This document shows, one piece after another, positions 29,001-44,000 of a stretch of DNA of 64,000 nt. Source of the stretch: Pomphorhynchus laevis. Taxonomy: Eukaryota; Acanthocephala; Palaeacanthocephala; Echinorhynchida; Pomphorhynchidae. A program made the position numbers and the translations under genes. The DNA lies in the NCBI GenBank assembly GCA_012934845.2, contig WNNJ02001684.1, positions 62,001 through 126,000 of the forward strand, written 5' to 3'. Each line of letters opens with the position of its first letter. Within the stretch, counting starts at the first letter, position 1. Below the pieces are notes generated by a model that searched no databases, had not been told where the DNA came from, and was given only the letters and a program-made list of their open reading frames with translations.

Positions 29001-32000
29001 CATCTTACCTTTAAAGCTAACCGTGACAGTATCATCCAATTGGTTTAAAGCTATGTGCTCGTCATTTTTACCAATTCGATCACCTTCTTTCCAAATTGAA
29101 TATTTAAATGGAGTAATGGAGGTGACGGGTACTTTAAATTTAAGTGTTTCATCTGTGTGAACCCGCTGATTAACAGGATATTCATTAATATAAGGAAGTT
29201 CTATATAAAATTCAAATAAAACATGTTCAAATAATGATCAAACAATACTTATAATATTAATACGACAGCTGGATTCAGCTTTCCCTTCAGAATTTTTTAT
29301 TGTGCAACTAATTACTGCTTTATCGTCATTGTCAAAAGCTTCATTAAGCATTAAAGTTGATTTACTTTTGGTTGTCTTAATTGAGCACCGACTTCCAGGT
29401 GAAAATTTTGTACCATCTCTATACCTTGATTTAATTACAAATATATTTAGAAAATTAAATAATCATTAATAACGTATATAAAAACTAGAATTCAAATAAA
29501 ATAAATGATTATAATTGTTTTTCAACAACAACTATTTATCAATAACAATTTATAAAAAAATTATAAATAACTATATAAAAAAATATAAATAACGATATAA
29601 AAAATATAAATAACGATCATTTCTAGTTAGACGCTGAAGAACGACGATAACAGTAGCAAGTACCGTTTAGTCATCACAATGACTCGTCAGTGCCAGATCA
29701 CTCCCACTACTGGATACAGAGGAGGACTGGCAGACGGCACACGAGTCATGTGTATGAAGTACTAGAAAGATTTCTGGTAAATTCACATTGAGTGCCAAAT
29801 CAGTACTACTAAATCAGCACCCTCTCTTGAAAATTAAAAAAAGATATTAGCCGATATTCAAGAGACCTGCGTTGGCATTTACCAGTGCTTTTGCTAAAGA
29901 TCCTATTTGGTGAAGCAGTAGTACTGATTTGGCACTCAATGTGAATTTACCAGAAATCTTTCTAGTACTTCATACACATGACTCGTGTGCCGTCTGCCAG
30001 TCCTCCTCTGTATCCAGCAGTGGGAGGGATCTGGCACTGATGAGTCATTGTGATGACGAAACGGTACTTGCTACTGTTATCGTCGTTCTTCCGCATCTGG
30101 ATAGAAATGATTGCGAGCATAATTCACACGGAATGGTATCACACTCTTTCTTGAAAATTAAATAACGATTTATAAAAACTGAGAAAATAATTTAAATAAT
30201 TTAAAAAGGACATTAATTTAAAAAAGGCATGAATTTAAAAAGTGCATTTATTTAAAAAGGGCTTGAATTTCAAAAGGAAATGGATTTGAAAAGGATATGG
30301 ATTTAAAAAGGATATGGATTTAAAAAGGATATGGATTTTAAAAGGATATAAATTTAAAAAGGACAAATTTAAAAAAGGCAAGAATTAAAAAAAGACATTA
30401 ATTTAAAAAGGCTTGAATTTAAAAAGGATATGGATTTAAAAAAGGCATAAATTTAAAAAGGATATGGATTTGAAATTGGTATAACTATAAAAATTGATAT
30501 AAAAAGGGCATGAATAAAAAGGGGATATAACTATAAAAAAGATGAATATAAAAAGAAAATGGATATAAAGAGAATTAATTATTTACAGAAAAGTTTAATT
30601 ACGTACTAAATGCAGAGGATATCGTAATTATGTATCATCTGTCAACGATACGCAACTAAGTTAAAAAGGCAGAATAATTAAAAATATAAATATATGCTAA
30701 AATTACAAATGATGAGATAGTGAAATCATTGAACGATTGTCACATTACGAAACACAATTCTTTTGCAAACAGAATTTAATTTCGTACAAACAATTTAACA
30801 TATTACATTATCAGTTTAAATAATTAAGTATCGATATATATAAAAAAACATTATTTAATAAAATGATCAAATTTAATATCATTATTTTATTTAATTGACC
30901 AATAATTAAATATCGATTTATAAAAACATTGAAAAATTATTATTAAATAATTATCTTAGTTCGGAATTATTAAATAATTCCGAACTAAGATAATTAATAA
31001 TCAGTTCGGAATTATTAAATAATTCCGAACTAAAAAATCAGATCAGCTAACTGAGTCTACGTATTTTATATTATTTATAAATAAAGCAATTAAAAATAAA
31101 AATTCAATAATTAGGTAATAAATTATTAATTATAAATAATAATAAATTATAAATAATTGTTACATAAGATTTTATTTTATATTCAAGTTATAAATTAAAA
31201 ATATTGCTAAATAAAAATTAAATAATTAAGGAATAAATAATTTAATAATTATAAATAATAAATAATTATTATATAAGATTTAATAAAATTTATTTCAAGT
31301 TAAAATTTTAAATAAATATCAACTTTATAAATTTACAAATAAATAACAGACGATGTATCACAATAAGGATTAGAAGTTATCAGGAGTAACTGATGAATTT
31401 ATCAATATATAATATAATGTATAATATATGATATGTATAATGTATGTATATTATGTATATTTATTATATATTAATATATAATAAATATATTAATATTCAT
31501 CATAATGAACTTTTAATAAAACTAAACTTACCAATTTACAATAGGTTCAGGGTTGGCTTTATATTCTACTTCGAATTCAACTGCGTTCTGGAGTACAACA
31601 TTAACGTCTTTAAGATGCTTAGTCACCTCGGGTGCCAACGGATCTAAAAATCAACGTAATAATTTTTAAATGTAATAATTACTCCAATTTTTAATTTTAA
31701 TGTACCTATCACTTTATTAGTGGCCTTAACAGATTTAGTAACTTCGCTTGGATTTGACTGATTTGCTACATTTTTGGCTTTAACCCTAAATTCATACGAC
31801 AGATTTTCTTGCAGGTTTACAATTTCACATGGTCCTTCCTGATTTATTGGTTGATTCACATCCGCTGTTTTCCATATGCTAGCAACATTATCTCGTTTTT
31901 CTACGAGATACTCACATACTGGACTGCCACCGTCATTGCTACTTCCATGTAAAAATAACGTAACCGAACTACTAGTAATGTCGGTAATATCAGGAACAGG

Positions 32001-35000
32001 AGGTGTGCTCGGTCGACCTAAACCAAAGAATTTATTAAACGATGAAGTTTATAAGAATTTATAAAAAGTATTTTGATAATTATTTTATCTTTGTGGTGAG
32101 TTTTTATCTATGATAATTCTTAATTATTAGTAAAATCTGATAATTAGCTACTACAGGAAAGCAAAATTGAAAAGAAATATGCTCATCGATAATGAAGATA
32201 CTCTTTAAAATTTCACACGTTTGCAAAATGAATTAAAATCAGTAAAATCAATTATTTAACTTTTCGGTTTTTCAAAACTGAAAACTAATAAACACTAGAA
32301 AATTATTAAATTAATAAAAATTAATTATCTAAATACTTATAACGCTCATTCACGTTTTCATCGTATAAATTTTTAATTTTAAATTATAACAAAATATGAC
32401 GGTAATTTTGCTTGTTATTATGCACACTTTCTAATGCAGATTTTAGTTACACTTGTTGTTCACAATGCTCCTGGTTAAGGAAAAATAATGTATGATGAGA
32501 AATACTTTTATACAAAGATGCTTACATAAGTATTCCTTTCAAACAATTAATAATAAATAAATATTATTTAAAAAATAAGTAAATATATAGTATAAATAAA
32601 TATATAATATAAATAAATATTTAAAAAAAATATTAAAAAAATATTAATTTAATATTAAAAATTAAAAATTATTACACAGTGAAATGTTTAATTTTGAGAA
32701 AATAGATATTAAAAATAAAATAAATATAAATATATTTAAAATAAATTAAATAAATTTTAAATACATTTTAGTATTTATTATATAATATTTTAATATTAAA
32801 ATATTATTTTTTTTTATTATATTTTTATATAAAAATATATAATAAATAAAACATAGATAAAATACACATTTGAAATATCAAAACACATTATTTATTGTTT
32901 CGTTTTTTTCAAAGATATTCATTCAACAACTTGAAAATTTATTTCATAACTTATACAAGTTATGAAATTGCAACAATCTGGTTTGTTTGCAAAGCATCGA
33001 TTTAATTGACTAATTATTAGGTGCTAATCAGATCAGGAATTCGTCTATCTGTATAGATAAAACGATTTACAATTATCGATGATGATTAAAAATCCAAAAT
33101 TTGATGCCATATGGTTAAAATGTTTTATTTTTTATTTTTAGATTTAGTTTGTGAACAATAGTAAATAATAATTTATTATTTTACTGAAAAAATCCGTCTT
33201 GCTAGTTGGCTAGTAACTATGAAGTGTACTTTTTTGAAAAAAAAGTACACTTCAAAAATTGAATAAAAATTGATATACAAATAGAATTAAAAGGTATATC
33301 TAATTGATCCTAACGATCATAAAAATATTGCATATTTATATAATATTACAATATAAAACGATTTTACCCTTTACTACACAGTGAAATATTTAATTTTGAG
33401 AAAATAAAATATTAGAATATCTATGAATTAATTAATATTTAATACAATTAATAATTACGTATTAATAATTAAATATTAATAATTATGCTTGATAATCTAC
33501 CGATGATAATGTGGCATATGTTGATAGTTAAAATCTAATATTGTATCGTGATAATATACTGCAATCACTTGAATAAAATACGAATTGCAAGAGATAATTT
33601 TATAAACATATTATCAATCACCTTTGACTGTATTTAATCATATTTATTTATATTAAACAGTTGTACCTTTTTGTGAACAATAATAAAATGCGATACTGTC
33701 ACATTCAAAACGTAGGATAAATAATAAAATTTTAAATTATACAAATTAAAAATTAGTAAAATTATATACATACATATGCTTTTTGCTAGTTGCACTCTTT
33801 CAAGAATAGCAGGTTTGCTGTATCCCGCTTCATTTTGAGCAAGAACTCGAAAATCATAAGATTTAGATGATTTTAAATAATCAATTGTTAAAGATGTGTC
33901 ACAGAATTCAGAAGTTGTAATTGGTATCCAGTCATTGCTATCGGAAGTATTACGCATTTCAACTTTGTATGAAATTATCTTCGATCCTCCATCGCTGACA
34001 GGGCGGCTCCATTGCAGATTCACGCTTTTATCAGTTGCATTTTCGCATTTAAAGCTTTGCGGAATAGAAGGTGTCGCTAAAATGTAAAATGTGTAGTCAG
34101 TAAACAGTTTCAAGTAAAAAATACGTTAAACCTTATTTTGATTGTCTATGAAATTTCAGTAAAATAAAAATGATATTTGGCCATAGAAATATTTGATGCT
34201 TCTATTGACCTCTGTATAGAAGAGTAATAAAAAATACACAAATTATTATTGTGTATTATTAATCAGACCAGATTAATGAGTCTACGATACTATATAAATA
34301 AAAATAAAGATAAATTATTATAAATAATAAATAATTATATATGATTTCATACAATTTATATTTATATAAAGTTAAAATTGAAAATAAATATCATCTTTTA
34401 TGAATTGACTAATAAAAACACGATGTATTAGAATAGGGATTAGAGATCATCAGTATGAACTACTATTTTATCAGGTTTCGGCTCCTCCAACAAAATCAAA
34501 TAATTAAATAAATAATTTAGAAAGTCAACATTAAAAAATAAAATAATTGAATAATAAATAATTATAAATAATAAATAATTATATAAGATTTTATACAATT
34601 TATATTTATATAACAATATAATTTATAATTAAAATTTAAAATTAAAATCAATTTTAATGATTTGATTAATAAACATCATATAGAGATAGACATTATATAA
34701 TAAATAAGATAATAGGTAAGAAAATACAACAGTTAAGAAAACAAATAGTGAATAAAATAAATAAGAAAGTATATAAGAAAGAAATAATAAATAATCAGTA
34801 GATTTGAAATTTATTAAAAACTAAATTTAAATTTATTTTAAAAGAAATATCATAGTATTATAATTAAGATAAAATATAAATAATTATATAAGATTTTATA
34901 CAATTTATATTTATATGACAATATAATTTATAATTAAAATTTAAAATTACAATCAAATTTTATTAATTGACTAATAAATCATATACGATGCATTTAAATA

Positions 35001-38000
35001 AGATTGAATTGTTAAATATAGTGTTTATTAAATCATGTTATATAAAAATATTTAGCAATATTAGAATACTGTTTATATTATATAATACTATAAAATGTTA
35101 CTTTAATAGATTATAATAACATAATGCAAAGTCTGCCTTAACATTTTTAGTATTATACAGCGTTTACTACGGGCAAAAAAAATTGCAAACAATTGTGTTT
35201 GTTCTTTACAATAAAACCTTATTTAAAGTGAATATTCTTGTGCCTATAGGGACAAGTTATTAGAGAAATGTGAACTTACAGAATGGATATTCTGCCTTGT
35301 GAAATTCAGCTGATTCTAGAGGCAAAGAAAGACCATGGATGTTTTCTCCTATTACTCGATATTTATAGCTACGTCCCGGCATCAAATCGTATACTTCATA
35401 TGTTGTTGATGTGCATGAATTAGTGAGTGGTTTCCATTCCTCGTGCAACGAATCCAAACATTCTATGCGGTAGTTAGCACAAGATTCTTCATCACTACCC
35501 TAAATTGAGAAAAAGTAAAAAAATATAATTCAAAAATACAAAAAAATACAAAAAATAGCTCAAAAATGAGTAACTTAAAAATACAAAAATTGTAAACACC
35601 GAAGCTTTAAATGTCAAAGAGAGTAAAGAACCGGAAGTAAAAATGCCTTTTTAAGATGAATTAAAAACATTATAATTTGAATTAATATTTAATATTCATT
35701 AATAAACATTATAAAATAACGGATTTATTTACATGGCGATGATAAATTGTTAGTCAATATTTCGATTGCATTAATTATCGACTGAAAAGGAGATAATTAG
35801 ATAAATTTGTTTATTAAAAATTATTCGAAATTTCGATAGCTAAGTGTTGCATCATCAGGACAAAATATTCAAAGTTTATTTGTGCAGTTATTGTTGCAAT
35901 TAAAATTTTGGTGATGCTGTACGTTGTTTTAATCCTAAATATAAGCCAACAGCAATACGGTGCATTTCAGTAGATAATTTTAAATCTTAATTTTTACATT
36001 TTTGCAAAAATATATTTTACGTTCTATATTTTATTTGAAATAACATAATTTATTACTTGAGTAGTAAATCTTACCACCGGGCATTTCCAGCTGAGCAAAC
36101 ATCCGGTTGTTGTTTGTTCTGATATATTTAATGGGCCTTCTGGCATTTCTGGTGGTCCTGTAAAATTAAAAGCGTTAGCTTTAAATCTAAAAATAAATAA
36201 CTTACCGATTTGTACAAGTTTCAGTTGGCAATTGGCCGATCCACTATCATTTGTTAAACTAATTGTGTAGTTACCAGCATGTTGCTTTTTCGGATTGTCA
36301 AAATGAAGTACAACTTGTCCATTTTCAAGTTTAAAGTCCATCAAATTTGAATCAGAGAGTAAATTACCGGCCTATCAATAAACAAGAGTACTAAACTTTA
36401 CAATAATATTTTCAAATAACCGACTTTTGTTATCTGTAGTGAGGGCAATGGAGAACCCGTAAATGGTATTCTTATATCAAGTGGCACATTTTCTTTAAAC
36501 TTTATTTCCTTTGTATCCGATAACTCAAAACCGTATAGAACCGGAATATCTAAATCAAAACTGAAAAATATGACCTAGCTGTTCATGTTTACCATCCGGT
36601 AGTCTTGCTTCTATCATGTCTGTTGTTTGACTCCAATCACCAGTACCAGCACGATTCACTGCAGCCACTCTGAAGGTATAAAGGTGACCTTGAGCAAGGT
36701 TTGGCACCTTTGCACTGCAAGCTCTTAGTGGTTGCTTATTATACCTAAACAAAGTAGAGAAGACTGCAACTAAATAAATTTATGAATTAGTAATAACAAT
36801 TTAAAACAAATTTCCAAATATTTAAACATAGTTTAACAAACACGATTTTATGGTCGAAACGATAATTAATATGAATTTTGACGGAAAATTATAAGAATCT
36901 TTTAAAAAACACTTTTAAAATCAAATAATTATTTTTTTTTTAATTTTTGATATGAACAAACAATTACATGTTAAGTGCAAAATTAGCATTTACATTTGTT
37001 AACGAAAAGTAACATTTTCACTGATTTTTCAGCTTGGTTTATTGCTTGATTTAGTCAATGTCGTCTTAGTTAGAAATCAAATTGTAATAATTGAGAAATA
37101 TAATTGCCTAATCAATATATTCATAAACCTAATCAATATATTTACATGCTAGTCAATGAATTATAAAAATTAATAAATTTAAATTATATATTTCAAACAA
37201 ATATTTATTTTTAATAATAAATTAGAAGATTATACATTTATTAATTTATGTAGCATAATTTATAAATAATTATAATTTACCAGTAACTTTATTTATCAAG
37301 TTAAAACAAAATAAATTAGATTTGTATTTTATAATAAACTATTTATGAAAGCTAAAATTCCCGACTTAAAATATTTACAATTTCATTTTTATTAACTCTC
37401 CACGAATGTGCTTTTCTGAACTAAGCATTATTCTTGACTAATAATAAACTGCAAACTAAAAATAGCATCATTTGCACTATTATAATGAGAGTTATTATAA
37501 TGCACTTATCAATGCCTTAGTATATTAATAAACATTATATATTAATGCAAAATTCAAATACCTAATTAAAGCATTAATACATTCTAAAATAAAAATAAAA
37601 TAATTAGAACTAACCATTAACTTGCAGCCTTGTGTTTTATTATTAAATTATCCCAATACTTGTGTACAATGTTCATACAGTGTCTATCAAACATTTTGAG
37701 TCAAAAATATGAATTTTATTTGTTTGAGCGACAGAATAAATTGAGAATCGCGAAAATGTCTATGTATAAACGTTATAAATGTGCTAGGCTTTTTAAATAA
37801 AATAGTGAGCTCCAAATTTAAAAAGAATTCCAAAATTTAAATATTAAAAAGCTCTTCATAGAAGATCTTAGAAATCAATTACTTTAAATTTACAAACGAA
37901 GGAAGAAATATTATGCTTACTTTTTCCAGTCATCGTCATCCCATAATTTGTATTCCACCACATAACCACTTATTGCATCACCTCCATCTCTGTTGGGTTT

Positions 38001-41000
38001 CTGCCAGTCCAACTCAATATAGTCGATTGATCTATTTACACACATTGGCTTGCTGGGTGCGCTAGGCGGCTTGAACGGTGATTCAATTTTGACAGAGTGA
38101 TCGATTTCAAGAGGACTACTTAAACCAATATCATTCTCAGCTAGTATTCGGAACTCATATCTGGTTCCATCTTGTAAGCCATCAACCTTACAACGTGCCA
38201 ATTTTGACGAAGGTACACATACCTGCCAGCTAAAATTTTAAGATGTTTGGCCTTCAAATAACAAGTTATGATTAAATCTTTCGGAATAAAATTTCACATT
38301 AGGCGATCGTGGTGTCGTGAAGCAGTACGCGCTCACAATAAGATACACGGTTTAATATCCGATTTAATTAATCTACGATTAATATATCCGATTAAATATA
38401 AATTTATAACTCAAAATTCAAGTAGTTATAAAGCATAAATGATAAATATCAGTTAGATATTTGGATAATTAAAAACGTGCACAAATAGCGTACTTGTCAT
38501 CTCCGACTACTCGCTTTTCAACTACATAATGTTTAAATGGCAAGCCTCCGCTGTCTTCACACGGTTTCCATTCCAATACACAACAATCTGAATCTATCTC
38601 GGATACTTTTAGTGGGCCTTTAGGTTTTGAAGGAACATCTAAAGTTTGAAAAATGATCACAGTTTGAAAGCTGTTGATGACTATCTGAATACCTTTTACT
38701 ATAATTTCAACAAATGCAGTATCTGTGCCCAACCGATTCTTTATAGTGAGCTTATACTTACCATCCATATATCTCTGAGCTGATTGACTAGATATCTTTA
38801 CAGTACCATTTTCTAAGACCTAAAGAGTTAATCTCACAATCACTGAAGGTTCATGATTTTAATTGTATTTTTAGAACTCGAATGTTTAGTATTGCTCGAT
38901 ATTTATCCATTTCTGTGCTTTGCTTAATAACTAAGTGCTGGTAGATTTATTGACCAGCATTTACCTATTTAATTTACAAATTTATATTTTATTAATAATA
39001 AGCTATCTGATAGCATCATCAAAATATTAATATTTAATAAAGGTTAAATTACATTACATAATATGATAATTTGTATTCTTTTCATATTTGTTGTATTATA
39101 GTGAATACAATATTAAATACATTATTAGATACATTATTGTATTTGGTTATATGCAAAATATAGCGAAATAAATGAGTTGATTGTGGTTCTACCTTTCTGC
39201 AATATCGTTTGTCTCCTTCATATTGCACGTATTCACTTAAAACATTTATCATCCCATTTATTCTGTAATTTTTATTCTATATAATCAATTTAATATCATA
39301 AAATTATATGTAATATTATATATTATTCATAATAATAGAATAAATATTCTATATTTATTTTATATCTATATCCATCATAACATGTCTCATACATATTATT
39401 AATTATAAAAATATATTTATACAAAAATATGATTATATTGGCACATCGCTCATATATTGCTGATTTAAGATATAATCTTTATATAATATAATAAAGATAT
39501 AATCACATTAGAATTTTATTTGAGTCTAGTTGATTATTATGCATATTACTGGAATTATTATAGCCTCAAAGATATATAGTCTATTATTGTAGATATATAG
39601 TCTATTATTATAGATATTTAGTCTATTATTATGGACTCCTTGAATCTATAACAACTCTAGAAATATGCATAAAGATATAATCTTTATTTTAATACCTTTA
39701 TTAAATGTAAAAAATATTGCTGATTATATAATTCTGTGTCAGCGTCATCCTTATGAATGTTACCTCAATACACACCATGTTACTTCATTACATTCAATAT
39801 TTATGTTTAAATACTAATCTCACATTTTCAACTATTTATTAAACTATCGATTTGCGGCATTTTTATCGACATGAGAAAAACTGAATAATTTTCATTTCTA
39901 TATTATATTATGTAGCTTTCCAGATCACCAAATCAAATATTTGACTTAGTAATTTGACTTAGTAATTTAACTTATACATTTTTATTAAAAATTAAAATAT
40001 TATTTTATAGTAATATAAACGCTATCTACTGTATCGTGACTATAAAAGCTACGACGTTCACATTTTCTAATACATTATAATTTCACTATAAACATCTTCA
40101 ACTCTTAAAAATAAAAGCGGTTGAAATGACAAAGAATTTTTGCACTTCATCAAAAATATTTTTATTTAGTACAATTTGCTTGTATATTTAAAAATATACT
40201 AAAAATATACATTATACAAAGATATACATATTAATTATAATATATAATTATAAAAATTATAATTATATTAATTATAATAATTTGATTAATTATAATAATT
40301 AATTATAATATACATCATATTAATTATAATAATTAATTATAATATTCATTATATAAAAACATACATATTTAAAAATATAATTTTTTACAGACAAATACCT
40401 GACATTCTAGAAGTTCATTGTTAACATATTTGCCGTCCTCACGATCAAAATCTACAAATGGTAATGGATTTGATGTAAACGGTAGAATTAGTTCAAATTC
40501 ATCTCCAGCGTTAACTTCGATTTTGCCTCCATCCAACAGTATATTTGAAAAGCACGGTTTTGCTAAACGTATTTTCAAGACTAATTATTAAAAAAAATAT
40601 TTCAGTTTAATTCTAAAGATAATAATGTAGATCTTTAAAATTTACAAATAAATTATTCATTAAATCATTAATTAATTTCATTAATTTCATTAATTGCTCA
40701 TTTATTTGATTAATTTATTCATTAAAATCATTAAAAAAAGTAAAATCATTATTAAATCTTTATACGAAAAATCATCACACTAATATTAATAATAGCAATT
40801 AAACGGTATATATAACTAAGTGTTATATTTTGATTTAAAACAATTCGTTTAATGCAATTTTAATAATGATATTATTAGTAATTTAACTAGAAAATTTTAA
40901 ATTATATTTAATTAGCGAAGAGAATGAAATTATTATTTTTATTAAAAGTCAAATTTTCAATAGCCAACTGTTATTATTTAATTGCAACAGGGTAATACCA

Positions 41001-44000
41001 TAAGTAAAATGTCGTTTCTTTTGATATGTCATGTGCTAACTGTAGAAAAACAAAGTTCATATATGTCTATTACTTCCGAATGAGATATCAACAGGTAAAA
41101 CTTATCACCTAGTAACTTCGAAACTCTCTCCTTTAAATTAATAACTGAAATGATGCTTTTAAGTGGCTAGACTGAATGAAATGATGAGATTAAATGTAAG
41201 GATAAGTAAAATGATGTAATTAACTAAAATATAATTTAAATTTGTGATTTATATAATTTAAATCCTAGTGAAATAATAAATTCTTTATTATTTATAAATA
41301 TGTATTAATTAATACGTATTGTCGAAATATTTAATGAATAAAATTATGTTTGTGAAATATAGCTAGTTCATCTCTACACTCAGTAACTACCGAAGAACTT
41401 TCTGAGAATCTCCATAAAAATTACGGCACTGTATCATGCAAATAGGGTACTCTTTGATTTTCTGTGTTATTTATACAGAAATTCTTCCGTAGAAATAGTA
41501 TGAATATTCGAGTGAGCACAGTTTTTATCATTATGCGAAATAAAATTATTTTTTTTAAACTAAATTTATATAATAATAGATTGAATAATTATATATATAT
41601 ACTTTGCATTGTATAAAATATGATTTTATAGTGTAATTATTAGTGTAAATATAAGTGTGCCCATTGTAATTGAAGACTAGTACATTTTCAGTATTTGTCT
41701 AATTTACAGTACTTTGATGCAATAATAGATCTGTATTCATTAATTCAGATTACTGCATGCTACACATTTACAAAGATTATACATTAAACTACCATATTTT
41801 GAATTTATATGGCATTAAAAAATATGAGCTGACATATTTTGAAACTTAATACATTTGATTTTAACATTTGAAATTTTAAACACACTTAATAAAAGTCAAA
41901 CTTAAATTATTATTTTTAAATTTACTAAATTTGATTGATAGCTAATCGAAACAAACATTTTACGATGTTATAACCAGTTACTAAATCAGCCACTAGCAAC
42001 TCATTCACAGCAACTAGTGAACTAGATTAATCAACTAGTTGATCAACTTCTAATTAACTTATGATCAACTATTTTATCTTAATCCTGATAGCTACAAAAT
42101 AAAGATATAAAATAGTAAATAAATATCGTTAGCATTTTATATTGTAAACAAATATTGTATTATTTTCTTATGCTCAGCACGTCTGAACATGTTTTCGTTC
42201 AGACAAAACACGTTCAGACAACAATCCTTATTAAAATAAAATATTAAAATAAATAAATGGATAAAATTGAATACAATTTATAACTGATATAATATAAACT
42301 GTTCCATAATGGAAAGCTGTACACTTTATATAAAATTGTGAATAGAATAAACCATTACTGATAACCATCACTGTGGTAAACCATTAATTTTATAAAATTA
42401 ATAGTTTATTTGTATTAATTTTATTAAAAAAATGCAAAGTATAATCAATACTTTTTTATTTATATAAAACATGAATTAATATTTGTTTTAGACTGTAAAC
42501 ATAAGATAGTAAAATGTCAACATGCAAGTGTCTTATTAACTAAACCGTAATTATATATTAATTAGATTAATATTTTTTTAAATTTATTAAAAAACATAAA
42601 TAAGGATTTGTTATAGACTCTTAAAGATAAAATAATAAAACGTCAACTTATAAGCACCTGTATTAAATAAATGGTAATTATATATCAATTAGATATTTAA
42701 AGAAGTACTTTATGAATATTAGAAAAATATAGAGTATCGGTTTCATTTATCTATATGTAATATTAATTTTATACAATTTTTACAAATATTGCCGTTACAC
42801 ATTTAAATATATAAAAAGTATCAATACCTGGCTGATCCTCTACTTTTACAAATTCAGTGCATTCACTTGCTTCACCAGCTCCTAATTCGTTTACAGCGAT
42901 TATGCGGTAACGAACATTATCCCCCATGTGAAGATCTGTAACAACGCATTTATCTTCTGTACTTGGTAATTCCAGAACTTTGATCCAGTTGTCACTAGTA
43001 TCAGAACCTTGTTCTATTATATAGGATAAAATAGTAGAACCCCCATCATCAGTAGGTGGCCTAAAACGTAGTTCAACGCTGTCATTAGTTATTGCAGCAA
43101 TCGTCGGTTTGGAAGGAGCCCCTGGAACAGAAAGAGGGTTTTCCGCTTTAATGAATCCGGTAGTATCGCTTGGGTATCCTTCTCCTGCTTCGTTAGCAGC
43201 AAAAACCCGAAATTCATATTCAGTTTCAGCTACTGGTTCAATGAAAGCAAACGATTTGATACGAGTTAAACGTTTACTTAACCTCCTCCAAGGTAATTGT
43301 TTTTCCCGCATTTCAATAAGGTATCCTTTAGAACAAAAATTAAAACAATATATGCTTTTTCAGACCAATAAACATGTTCATTAGTAAATTATAATTTACA
43401 TTAAAATAGTCAGATTTAAAAAGCTATTTTATAAAAATCAAAATTGTCAATAGTTAATAATGATTCATTATTGATAAAGAATTTTTTATTTAATAAAAAT
43501 AAAATTTAATAAATTGGTGTTTTATTGATCCTGCTCCAAAATTTAAAATTAAAAGATAGATCAATATCAGCTATTTTTTATTTCCAACGCTTTCGCCGCG
43601 TTGGGGCTTCGTCAGTGGCTCGTGTTTTTTTAATCAAATTGTGGATATTAATTATCTCTCAAAACTTTATTTTTTATTTGAATAATAATCAAGCTTTTGC
43701 GATTCGTTGAATTTGATTTTAAAGAGTATTTGTTTTAAGGAATATAAGAAACTAATAGCATAATCCACATTAACATAATAATTAAAACAGCAATAACGTA
43801 GAACATTAACCCAAAAACTAATAGGGTTTTTAGCAGGCATTTTGTTCTGCTTCTATTTTTGGTCGAGGAATTTGGAACTCGAAATTTTCGCTTTGTTATA
43901 TGTTCGTTAAATTTCACTTTCTCTTATTCAATCAATAAAAATATGAGTAAAAAATCGATTTATAATAACATTGATATTAATAATTATGCGAATAGTGTTT

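Larger units (their letters stand above)
29612..30117. mobile_element. Long inverted-repeat element with mirrored hammerhead motifs
   Basis: Arms 29612-29810 and about 29917-30117 are near-perfect reverse complements of about 200 bp, separated by about 106 bp. Each arm carries a hammerhead ribozyme motif, one per strand. The plus-strand copy is complete; the minus-strand copy has changes in CTGATGA and GAAA. No protein is encoded. The flanking 3' part (TTCTTCCGCATCTGG) recurs at 11.3 kb. Confidence 0.88.

Noticed and set aside
29929-30165. 78-codon ORF in the inverted-repeat element
   Set aside because: It runs through the ribozyme and arm; no protein similarity, and the sequence is explained by RNA structure.
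35838-35870. CTGATGA ... GAAA on the minus strand as another hammerhead
   Set aside because: The two boxes are present, but no stem II pairs between them and no stem I or III could be found.
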